DNA of 64,000 nucleotides from Syntrophobacteraceae bacterium. GTDB lineage: Bacteria > Desulfobacterota > Syntrophobacteria > Syntrophobacterales > Syntrophobacteraceae. Every line of letters starts with the position of its first letter. Positions within the stretch are counted from its first letter, which is position 1. The notes beneath the pieces are model-generated. The model saw only the letters and a list, made by a program, of their open reading frames with translations, had not been told where the DNA came from and ran no database searches. This document shows, in pieces, positions 10,191 through 18,296 of the stretch. Made by a program: the position numbers and the translations under genes. The stretch spans positions 62,001 through 126,000 of the forward strand of contig JALOPI010000002.1 of the NCBI GenBank assembly GCA_025453975.1. The letters run 5' to 3'.

Positions 10191-10348
10191 GCTGCCGAGA
10201 TCATGGAACCTCGGTTGCTCCCCTTGATCGAGAAGATACACAGTGGCTTCCCAAAGGCTCGTGATTGTGAGAGGATTGAACAGTCATTCCTCGCCTTGAC
10301 AGGTCGCAAGCGGGCGAGTAAGCGGTGATCGCTCATGGGAGGTGTTTC

Positions 10349-11152
10349 ATGACTCCGAGCTATAACCTTCTCGACAGGCCGGAAGTGCTGAGCCTGCTCT
10401 TTCACCCCAGGCGTGAGCCGTTCACGGCCGGCGCCGCGGGTCGATCTTCCGCTCGGGATGTGCTGGTCCCCGTGGGCGACTCGGTGCAGCTGGGGACTCG
10501 GCTCCATCTCTTCGATCCCTCCTTTGTCAATCTGCTTTTCTTTCATGGGAACGGCGAGATCGTGGCGGACTACGATGAAATGGGGCCCCTTTACCAGAGG
10601 ATCGGCGTCAATTTCTGTCCCGTGGATTATCGCGGCTATGGACGGTCCACCGGGATGCCCGCCTGCTCGACCCTCATTGGAGACGCCCACCTGGTCCTGG
10701 AGCATTTGACCCGATATCTGGGTGAGGAAAAGTACGACGGCCCGATGGTGGTCATGGGCCGCTCCCTGGGGAGCGCTCCCGCCATCGAGCTGGCTGCCGC
10801 CGACGGAAGTCGCGTCCGGGGGCTCATTGTCGAAAGCGGGTTTGCCCATACTCTGTCGCTCCTTCGCCGGGTGGGGGTCAACGTGGAGTGGCTCGGGCCG
10901 GTCGCTGGCGATCCAGTGGGGAACCGCGAGAAAATGGGTCGCATCAGGCAGCCGACTTTGATCATCCATGGGGAGCTCGACAGGATCATCCCTTTTTCGG
11001 ATGCCATGGACCTCCACGAGGCTTCGGCGGCCAGTGAAAAACGGCTCCTCATGATCCCCGACGCCGGGCACAATGACATTTTCTACAGGGGTGTCACCCC
11101 ATACATGGCAGCCATCAAGGGCTTCGTGGAGCGCGTGAGGGAGGCGGGATAA
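10349..11152 (+). CDS. alpha/beta hydrolase
   Basis: LLFFHGNGEIVADYDEMG, DYRGYGRSTG, VVMGRSLGSAPAIELA (GxSxG), LIIHGELDRIIPFSDA, DAGHND. Confidence 0.85.
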   Translation: MTPSYNLLDRPEVLSLLFHPRREPFTAGAAGRSSARDVLVPVGDSVQLGTRLHLFDPSFVNLLFFHGNGEIVADYDEMGPLYQRIGVNFCPVDYRGYGRSTGMPACSTLIGDAHLVLEHLTRYLGEEKYDGPMVVMGRSLGSAPAIELAAADGSRVRGLIVESGFAHTLSLLRRVGVNVEWLGPVAGDPVGNREKMGRIRQPTLIIHGELDRIIPFSDAMDLHEASAASEKRLLMIPDAGHNDIFYRGVTPYMAAIKGFVERVREAG

Positions 11153-11503
11153 ATGAGCACCGAGACCATGCTGGACAACATCGTCGCCATCCAGGTGGCT
11201 GAAACGACCTCGGCCCGGGAAGTGGAGCACGTGACGGAGGCCGTGAGGCGAGCCGCCATGGAATGGGGTAGGATCAGGATCTTTGTGGATGTGGATGGCT
11301 TTCGGCACATGGAGCCCGACGCGCTGACCGCGAAGCTCAGCTTTCTGGCGGCTCATGGCGACCACATCGAGCGCATGGCCCTGGTGTGCCGGCGCGTGTG
11401 GATCAAGGCCTGGGTGCTGGCCGGCGGAATCGAGCTGCCGGGCGAGGTGAAGGTCTTCGACAAGACGGAGGAGAAGGACGCCTGGCAATGGATCCGGTTT
11501 TAG
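11153..11503 (+). CDS. STAS/SpoIIAA-like protein
   Basis: 116 aa; FVDVDGFRHMEPDALTAKLSFLAAHGDHIERMALVCRRVWIKAWVLAGGIELPGEVKVFDKTEEKDAWQWI resembles SpoIIAA-like proteins. Confidence 0.6.
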   Translation: MSTETMLDNIVAIQVAETTSAREVEHVTEAVRRAAMEWGRIRIFVDVDGFRHMEPDALTAKLSFLAAHGDHIERMALVCRRVWIKAWVLAGGIELPGEVKVFDKTEEKDAWQWIRF

Positions 11504-11766
11504 AGCAGCTCCTGGCTCTGGACTGGAAGGCGGAGCGGTTGCGGGAGTGGCTGGAGGGTCTGGTGGGGAGGCAGGGCCAGACCCTGGCCGGGTGTGTGGG
11601 GCTTCGGGCCGAAAAGGATCCCTCCCTCCAGGCTGCCGCATTCCGGCTCCTCCGGATGGAAGGCCCACTGGAATGTGATGATCTGCCTGGTGAGGGAGCC
11701 CGACGAGATGGCTCCTCCGTGGCGAAACGCCGGGGCAGGTCCCAATTTTACGAAAGGGAGGAATCC

Positions 11767-12201
11767 ATGGCTCAGGCCAGGCTCGGTGATACGGTTGCGG
11801 TGCATTACCACGGGACGCTCGAGGATGGTACGGTGTTCAGCTCGACCTTCGAGGAAAAGGAGCCCTTCGAGTTCACCATCGGGCAGCAAAGGGTGCTTCC
11901 GCTGTTTGAAGAGGCGGTGATGGGACTGAGGGAGGGGGAGACGGTCGACATCACCATCGCCCCCCGGGATGGCTACGGCGAGCACCGGCAGGAATTCGTT
12001 TTTGCCATGGACCGCAAGCAGGCCCCCGAGCACTTGAAGCTGGAACTGGGCAGGCGATTGCAGATCCGCTCCAATGAAGGTAAAATGGTTGTTGCGACCA
12101 TAACGGCTCTGACGGATGACACCGTCGTTCTGGATGCCAACGATCCGCTGGCGGGAAAAACCCTGAATTTTCGAATCGAGCTGCTCCAGATCAAGTCGTG
12201 A
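11767..12201 (+). CDS. FKBP-type peptidyl-prolyl isomerase, SlyD-like
   Basis: MAQARLGDTVAVHYHGTLEDGTVFSSTFEEKEPFEFTIGQQRVLPLFEEAVMGLREGETVDITIAPRDGYGEH; AGGGA RBS upstream. Confidence 0.88.
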   Translation: MAQARLGDTVAVHYHGTLEDGTVFSSTFEEKEPFEFTIGQQRVLPLFEEAVMGLREGETVDITIAPRDGYGEHRQEFVFAMDRKQAPEHLKLELGRRLQIRSNEGKMVVATITALTDDTVVLDANDPLAGKTLNFRIELLQIKS

Positions 12202-12453
12202 TCTCCAAAAACTCAACCGGTGAGCCGCACCCACGCCGTGCCACGCACCTTCGCCATTGAAGGTCGACCTCCCACGCTGGGTAACATGCTGAGTCTGACC
12301 TGACCCCGTTCACTTTCCCCTTGCGCGCCCTCTGAGCCTCACTCCCGGATGCTGTCGAAATCCTGCCGCGCGTGCCGTGCACCGCGGGCGAAGAAGACGG
12401 CCTTGCCCTGCACCCTGTCCCCTGGGTCCCTCGGGGCGGAAGGGGAGAGATGC

Positions 12454-12724
12454 CATGAGCATGTATCTATACGATGATATGAAGGAAATGAAGGACTTCC
12501 TGGCCTACCGGGAGGAGGTGCGGCGACTGGAAGGCGAGTACCTGGAGATACGCCTTCTCCTCCGGGACGCCGAGGCGCAGCTCAGGGTGGACCCCGAAAG
12601 CGAGTATCTGGCGGCCAAGGTGATCTACCTGCGCAAGAGGCTCAAAGGGCTGGAGAGCCTGGCCCCTCGACTGGCGGCGGACCACCCCCTGGAAATCGCC
12701 CTCTGGGCGCCACCCCACGGCTGA
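12454..12724 (+). CDS. small helical/coiled-coil protein, first gene of the Ub-like cluster
   Basis: MSMYLYDDMKEMKDFLAYREEVRRLEGEYLEIRLLLRDAEAQLRVDPESEYLAAKVIYLRKRLKGLE...; GGGGAGAG RBS; short gap to E1-like gene. Confidence 0.65.
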
Positions 12725-12752
12725 TTGAGGAGCCATGGGCCGGGAGTGAGGA

Positions 12753-14006
12753 ATGGCCGTGTCCCGTCTCGACCGACAGCTGCGCATCGAGGGCTGGGAT
12801 CAGTCTGCCCTGGACCGGTCCCGGATCGGGGTGGTGGGGGACGACGATCTGCTGGCTTCGCTCTTCGTGCTGTCGGCGGCGGCATTGGGGGTGAGCCGGC
12901 TCGTGGTGGTGGCACCTCTTCTGGATCGCCGGCTGGTGGACATGGCCCTTGGGCTGCACCCCCTTCTCGACCTGACGCACCTCCAGGGCTTCCACACCCA
13001 TCCGGCCATGGACGGGTGTTTCGGGCGGTGCGACCTCCTGGTGGATCTGAGCCACTACGGCCTGGCCAACAAGCTGCTCCTGGAGCGGGGCTTCCGTGAG
13101 GATCTCCCCGTGCTGAGGGGGTTTTGCCTCGAAACGGGTGACGTCCAGGGGCTTCGGGCCTTCAGCTATGTGAAGGGCCGTGAATGGCGGGAGATCGAGG
13201 GGATCATCAGTCCCATGAGCCTGCCAGGGAAGCACTTCGACGACGGGGCTCTCGACATCATCGTGGCGGGGATGGTCCTGGAGGAGGTCCGGAGCATCCT
13301 GATGCATCGGAGGGCTTATCCGGGCCTCGTGGAATATCGAAGGGGAAGGCTTCACGGCGGGGGGCGGCAGTCAGAGATCCTCGTGGTGGGAGCGGGAGCG
13401 CTGGGGAATTTCGTGGGACTGGGACTGGCGCTTTCGGGATTCTCCCGTTGTACCTTCATGGACCCCGACGTGGTGGAGCTGACGAACCTGAACCGTCAGG
13501 TTTTCTTTCACGACGCGGTGGGGCAAAGGAAATCGGAGGTCCTGTCAGGGCGGCTGAGCCGTCTCTTCGGCCTGGAGAGCCGGGCCGAGGTCGCCTACAT
13601 CCAGGACCACCCGGACCTGGGCGCTTATGATGTGGTGCTCGACTGCGTGGACAGCTTCGAGACCAGGATCTTCCTGAGCGAGCAGTGCCAAAGGCAGAAG
13701 AAAAGGCTCATCAGTGGCGGGACCAGCCCCAGCGCGGCCCAGGTGGTCGTGTACGATCCCGCCCGGGGGGGGCCTGCGCCCGCGGAGCTGCTGGGGCTTG
13801 CCGAGATCGTGCGCGCGCGGGGGGAGGCGTCGAGGCTCCGGGAGCGGGCATCCTGCACTTACCAGCCCGACCCGTCGGTGGTCATGACCAATCAGATCGC
13901 CGCCGGATTCATGGTGGAGAGGCTCCGGATGCTGCTGGACGGGCAGGAGCCCGGGAACGTGTTTTATGATTCCGCCAGCGATTTGAGAGTGGTGGCGGGA
14001 GATTGA
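12753..14006 (+). CDS. E1-like (ThiF/HesA/MoeB family) adenylating enzyme with two tandem ThiF-type domains, N-terminal one degenerate
   Basis: C-terminal half: ILVVGAGALGNFVGLGLALSGFSRCTFMDPDVVELTNLNRQVFF...DVVLDCVDSFETR...LISGGTSPSAAQVVVYDP...SCTYQPDPSVVMTNQIAAGFMVERL. N-terminal half: RLDRQLRIEGWDQSALDRSRIGVVGDDDLLASLFVLSAAALGVSRLVVVAP. Confidence 0.85.
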   Translation: MAVSRLDRQLRIEGWDQSALDRSRIGVVGDDDLLASLFVLSAAALGVSRLVVVAPLLDRRLVDMALGLHPLLDLTHLQGFHTHPAMDGCFGRCDLLVDLSHYGLANKLLLERGFREDLPVLRGFCLETGDVQGLRAFSYVKGREWREIEGIISPMSLPGKHFDDGALDIIVAGMVLEEVRSILMHRRAYPGLVEYRRGRLHGGGRQSEILVVGAGALGNFVGLGLALSGFSRCTFMDPDVVELTNLNRQVFFHDAVGQRKSEVLSGRLSRLFGLESRAEVAYIQDHPDLGAYDVVLDCVDSFETRIFLSEQCQRQKKRLISGGTSPSAAQVVVYDPARGGPAPAELLGLAEIVRARGEASRLRERASCTYQPDPSVVMTNQIAAGFMVERLRMLLDGQEPGNVFYDSASDLRVVAGD

Positions 14007-14097
14007 GGATGTCGACGCGGAGGAGGGGCCGGGGACGCATGGGACGCGTGGCTGGCTTTTCGCGCCGCGATGGCTTGGGATTCACGAGGAGGGTGTC

Positions 14098-14487
14098 ATG
14101 TCGGAGGTCGAGCTGAAAGAAGCCGTGGGCGCCAGGGAAGCTCCCGAGGGGCTGCCTCTCGTGGTGGAGATCATTCCCGGGCAGGCCGCCGAGGGACTGA
14201 TCGATATCCACGAGGCGGGAAGCTACGAAGGGAAGACGCTGCGCAAGCTCTGCGACAAGATGCTGAGCCGAAAGGAATGGACTCTGGAGGAGCGACTGAT
14301 CATCGAGGACATCAACCGGCAGCTGCGCGGCGGGAAGATGTTGTGCCGGGGACAGGAGATCGAGGGTTATGCCCTGGATTATTCCGTTCCCGAGGAGACG
14401 GAGGCGGGAGAGCGTTATTTTTATGTGCCCGTTCGGGTCATCAAGCCCCAGGAGGGGGGATGCCGCCAGCGGTCTGAAGGAGACTGA
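14098..14487 (+). CDS. candidate ubiquitin-like modifier precursor (129 aa; GG followed by 8-residue tail)
   Basis: LPLVVEIIPGQAAEGLIDIHEAGSYEGKTLRKLCDKML...AGERYFYVPVRVIKPQEGG-CRQRSEGD; located between E1-like and E2-like genes. Confidence 0.5.
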   Translation: MSEVELKEAVGAREAPEGLPLVVEIIPGQAAEGLIDIHEAGSYEGKTLRKLCDKMLSRKEWTLEERLIIEDINRQLRGGKMLCRGQEIEGYALDYSVPEETEAGERYFYVPVRVIKPQEGGCRQRSEGD

Positions 14488-14490
14488 GCG

Positions 14491-15609
14491 GTGCTGCGCC
14501 TGTTCCATCCGGACATGAAGCTTGTCCTCGGGTCCGGCATGCTTTACGCGCCCCTTCCGCTGGATCCGGATATCGCCCTTGAGGCTCGAGAGCGGGTCGA
14601 GGCGTCGAGGGCGGGACCTGGAGACATGGAAAGTCAGCCTCCAGTCCTCGTGGAGCGTGACGGCAGGCCTTTCGTCCTCTCCCTGAGCCTGGAATCGCTC
14701 GTGGAGGGCTACGACCGGATCGACGGGGACGGCTATGAACGGCTCCGGCGGATCACCCTGGAGGGGCTCGAGGCTCCCCGGGACCTCCCGGCGGCCGTGT
14801 CACCCGATGGCAGGCTCGGGACCATCGTCTTCGGGATCATGCCCCATTTCGTCCGCAAGGGCGGGGGGCTGCGACGGGGACCGTTGACCGACGAGGCCTT
14901 CCTGGAATTCCTGTGGACCAGGCTGAATGTTCCCGGCGCTTGTCTGGAGGAGGCCGACAGGATTCTGGATGCGGCACCCGTGCGGGAGCGGCTGAAGGGT
15001 CTGAGCGGCCTGGAGCAGGAGGTCGAGGGGCTCGAGGACGGGCCCCTCGACGGAGAGGCTCTCAAGCGGTGGCTCCAGGGCGCTCTGCGGGGTCTCATCG
15101 TGAGGCGCGAGAGGGCTCGCCTGGAGGGAGAGCTGCGGGCCCGAGGGCAATGGGGTGAATCCAAGCGTAAGCACGTGGCCGTCATGCTTCACCTGGCCCA
15201 AGGGGGGGCGCTGGAGCTGGATGGCTTTGGCTTCACGAGGGTCGGGTCCCGGGAGGACTACGTCATCTACAAGCGGACGGGCGAGTTCATTCTCGAGGAT
15301 TACTACGGGCAGAAATACCGGTTCCCGGACTGCCGGGTGGCCGTGTCCACGGCCGGACCCTTGAGGCCGGTGGTGCTGGAGTCCTACAAGCATCCGTTTC
15401 TCCGCCATCACCTGCCCGGCCAGGAGATCTGTCTCGGCGGTTACCTCTGGCCAGGAGAGCCCACCGCGGAGAGTATCATCAGGCTCCTGGAAGATGGGAT
15501 CAACGCCCTGCTGCACGGCTATGATGCGCGGCGGCGCAACGGGTACCACAGCCTCGACAAAACGCTCTACTATGTCAAGAGCATCACATTCGAGGACTAT
15601 CGAGTCTGA
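14491..15609 (+). CDS. 372-aa protein with candidate E2 (UBC-fold)-like C-terminal domain
   Basis: C-terminus: FILEDYYGQKYRFPDCRVAVSTAGPLRPVVLESYKHPFLRHHLPGQEICLGGYLWPGEPTAESIIRLLEDGINALLHGYD; order of Y..P, HP and ICL motifs as in E2 enzymes. Starts 3 nt after the stop of the candidate modifier gene. Confidence 0.55.
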   Translation: MLRLFHPDMKLVLGSGMLYAPLPLDPDIALEARERVEASRAGPGDMESQPPVLVERDGRPFVLSLSLESLVEGYDRIDGDGYERLRRITLEGLEAPRDLPAAVSPDGRLGTIVFGIMPHFVRKGGGLRRGPLTDEAFLEFLWTRLNVPGACLEEADRILDAAPVRERLKGLSGLEQEVEGLEDGPLDGEALKRWLQGALRGLIVRRERARLEGELRARGQWGESKRKHVAVMLHLAQGGALELDGFGFTRVGSREDYVIYKRTGEFILEDYYGQKYRFPDCRVAVSTAGPLRPVVLESYKHPFLRHHLPGQEICLGGYLWPGEPTAESIIRLLEDGINALLHGYDARRRNGYHSLDKTLYYVKSITFEDYRV

Positions 15610-15625
15610 GGGGTCCTGGTCCACC

Positions 15626-16111
15626 ATGAACCTGGCACGGGTCATACGAAGCGATCGAGCCCGCCAGAGGCATAGGCTGCCCCGGGAGCCCGGGATCTTT
15701 CAGGTTCTGGGCTGCATCGTCAAGGCCCACGGCCTGAAGCGGGACTTCCTGGAGCGGCTGAAGAGGGCCGTGGGGGATCGTCGAAGGAATGAGGGGCAAA
15801 GCCTGCGGGTCCGGGCCAAGAGCGCGCTGGAGGTCCCACCCTTCGTCCTGGTGTCCTGGGAGGAATACGGACTGGTGCGGGAAATCATGGCGACGGTGGA
15901 CAACCCCTACCTCGTCTTCGCTCGCTCGCCCGAAGAGATCCTCCTCTCCACACCCCTTCACGAGAAGGACCCTGCGTTGGAGCCCGGTGAGCTGCTGCAT
16001 CACGATTTCGAGACACTCCTCATGGCCGAGGAAGCTCGAGGGGAGATCCGGGATGGGGGGAGCGGCTCTCCCCGAAACCCTCCGGTGGGAGGGGAGCCGG
16101 AGATGACTTGA
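15626..16111 (+). CDS. hypothetical protein, 161 aa, Ub-like cluster
   Basis: MNLARVIRSDRARQRHRLPREPGIFQVLGCIVKAHGLKRDFLERLKRAVGDRR...; 16 nt after upstream stop. Confidence 0.6.
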   Translation: MNLARVIRSDRARQRHRLPREPGIFQVLGCIVKAHGLKRDFLERLKRAVGDRRRNEGQSLRVRAKSALEVPPFVLVSWEEYGLVREIMATVDNPYLVFARSPEEILLSTPLHEKDPALEPGELLHHDFETLLMAEEARGEIRDGGSGSPRNPPVGGEPEMT

Positions 16112-16214
16112 GGCTGGATGTGGTCGAGGGGCTCCTTACGCCGTCCTCGCAGGATCGAATCCTTCAGCTCCGGGCCTTGCTCGCGAAGCTCGGGCACACG
16201 GAGCCTCAGGGGGA

Positions 16215-17327
16215 ATGATGGACGCTCATGACGGTTTGTCCGATCGCAGTCGGAAGCGCATCAAGGACAAAATCGAAGTGCTCAGGGAGGAGCAGACCAG
16301 CGATGCCGTGCGGGAGATCATGGAGTTCGACAAGACCCCCGCTCAGCTCAAGGCCGAGATGGACCGGTTCATCATCGGGCAGGAGAGGGGCAAGAAGATC
16401 ATCTCCACGGCCATCGCCTTTCACTACAAGCGTCTGGGAGCCGCCCTCCGCAAGGGCCTGGCGGAAAACGGCGGCGACGTCGACCAGGCCCTGCGCGGCG
16501 CACGGTCTCCCCGGGCCAACGTGCTGCTGATCGGCCCCAGCGGCTGCGGCAAGACGTACACCAGCGAGGTGACCTCCAGGCTTGCCGGAGTGGCCTTCGT
16601 TCACGAGGACATGACCCGCTTCAGCGAGGTGGGCTATGTCGGGCAGGACGCCGCCGACATCCTCGTCGACCTGCTCATGGCCGCCGGTGGGAACGCCAAG
16701 CTGGCCCAGATGGGGATCGTCTACCTGGACGAGATCGACAAGATCGCTTCGGAAATGATGGCCTTCAAGGACGTGTCGGGAAGGGGTGTCCAGAAAGGAT
16801 TGCTGCACCTGGTGGACGGCTCGGAGAGCACGGTCCAGGTCGGCAAGGAGAAGGTCACCCTCTCCACCCGGCACGTTTTCTTCATCGCCGGAGGTGCTTT
16901 CGAGAATCTCCGGGGCCTGGTGAGCCAGCGCATGGGTCGCCAGGGGGTCCAGGGAGACTGGAGGGACCACCTCCTGACCGATGACCTGGTGACGTTCGGC
17001 ATGGAGCGGCAGCTCATGGGGCGGTTTCCCGTCAAAGTCGTTTATGATCCGCTCACCACCCGGGACCTCAAGGACATCATGACCCGGAGCGCGGACAGCG
17101 TGCTTCTGGCCTACGTCAACGATCTCCAGGCGTGGTCCATCGACCTTCGGTTCACGGACGATGCCCTGACGGAGGTGGCCCGGCACGCCGAGCGAGAGGG
17201 GACGGGGGCGCGGGGGCTCATCAGCGTCATTCACCGGGTGCTCCTGGAGGACATGTACCGTCTGCCGGGCACTCACACGGGTCCTTTCGTGGTGGACGTC
17301 CAGGATGTGAAGGAGCGGCTGGGATGA
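16215..17327 (+). CDS. ClpX-like AAA+ ATPase lacking N-terminal zinc-binding domain
   Basis: FDKTPAQLKAEMDRFIIGQERGKKIISTAIAFHYKRL; Walker A GPSGCGKT; Walker B GIVYLDEIDKI; DVSGRGVQKGLLHLVDGSESTV; GMERQLMGRFPV; GTGARGLISVIHRVLLEDM. Confidence 0.85.
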   Translation: MMDAHDGLSDRSRKRIKDKIEVLREEQTSDAVREIMEFDKTPAQLKAEMDRFIIGQERGKKIISTAIAFHYKRLGAALRKGLAENGGDVDQALRGARSPRANVLLIGPSGCGKTYTSEVTSRLAGVAFVHEDMTRFSEVGYVGQDAADILVDLLMAAGGNAKLAQMGIVYLDEIDKIASEMMAFKDVSGRGVQKGLLHLVDGSESTVQVGKEKVTLSTRHVFFIAGGAFENLRGLVSQRMGRQGVQGDWRDHLLTDDLVTFGMERQLMGRFPVKVVYDPLTTRDLKDIMTRSADSVLLAYVNDLQAWSIDLRFTDDALTEVARHAEREGTGARGLISVIHRVLLEDMYRLPGTHTGPFVVDVQDVKERLG

Positions 17328-18124
17328 GACTCAGGAGCCTCTCGACCCTCAAGCGGCCCGAGCCCAGGGAAGTCCCCCTGGCTGCCCTGCCGCGAGCCAT
17401 CACCATGGCGGCCCAGGCCCTCGAGAAGGCCTTCAGGATCAACGAGATGGTCCTCGCCGTACACGGAGAGAGCCTGGAATGGTACGGCTTCACCCTGGGG
17501 CTCGTCGAGCAGCCCGACTTCGTCGCCGACATCGGTCTGCCGCAAAACGACCTGAATCTGACAGTCTATGCGGGGCTGAGCGCCGAGACGATCGCCCGGT
17601 TCCAGGAGTCGCTCCCGAAGGGAACGCTCATCAACGGCTGGATTCACTCCCACGGGGCCCTGACGGTCAAGGATTTCTCCCGGACCGACGCTCGGAACCA
17701 TGAGGTCGTGCTCGATTTCGTGGGTGCCAGCCTGAAGCGGCCCGTGGCCAAGCGTGAAGTGCCGGTGCGGGACCTGGCTCTCCTGGTCAGGGATCGTTAC
17801 GCCCCACAGGACCTGGCCAAGGGAACCGTGGCCATCATCACCGACGCTCCCATCACCGAAGCCGTGATCCTGGAAACCGTTTACGGGAGCTGGTGCTTCG
17901 CCGTCGTGGTGGGAGACGATGGCTGGCACCGGCAGGAGATCCATTACCGGGAATACGGAATCCTCTCGGGGCAGGCACGGGTGAGCCATGGGGATGCGGA
18001 GCTCGTGCTGGTGGGTGCAGGCGGCGAGTGGAGCCATTCGGACAGCCGGAGCCTGAGGGAGGAAGTGGAGCGGAAAGTCAGGCCCAACAAGAATCCACCC
18101 CTGGAGACCCTGGAGAGGATGTGA
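17324..18124 (+). CDS. JAB/JAMM (MPN)-type peptidase-like protein
   Basis: SLEWYGFTLGLV (candidate catalytic Glu) and WIHSHGALTVKDFSRTDARN (HxH..S..D); ATGA overlap with ClpX-like gene. Confidence 0.75.
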   Translation: MRLRSLSTLKRPEPREVPLAALPRAITMAAQALEKAFRINEMVLAVHGESLEWYGFTLGLVEQPDFVADIGLPQNDLNLTVYAGLSAETIARFQESLPKGTLINGWIHSHGALTVKDFSRTDARNHEVVLDFVGASLKRPVAKREVPVRDLALLVRDRYAPQDLAKGTVAIITDAPITEAVILETVYGSWCFAVVVGDDGWHRQEIHYREYGILSGQARVSHGDAELVLVGAGGEWSHSDSRSLREEVERKVRPNKNPPLETLERM

Positions 18125-18296
18125 TCCTTCCCTGAAGCCATGGGCTTCCATTCGCCGGTCCGCGGGCCTGGACGTTTCGCATCGGTTGCGATAACCAGAC
18201 AGAATGATTAAAAAATTGGCATATGGGCATGATTTCTCGCCCTGAAAGCGATGCACACGGATCCGCGCCATGGGTCCATCAAGGGAGGATAGAGCC

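Noticed and set aside
12200-12453. Intergenic stretch with TAACATGCTGAGTCTGACCTGACCCC, resembling transposon-flank sequence
   Set aside because: Too short and no inverted partner or coding remnant seen; not supportable as a mobile element.
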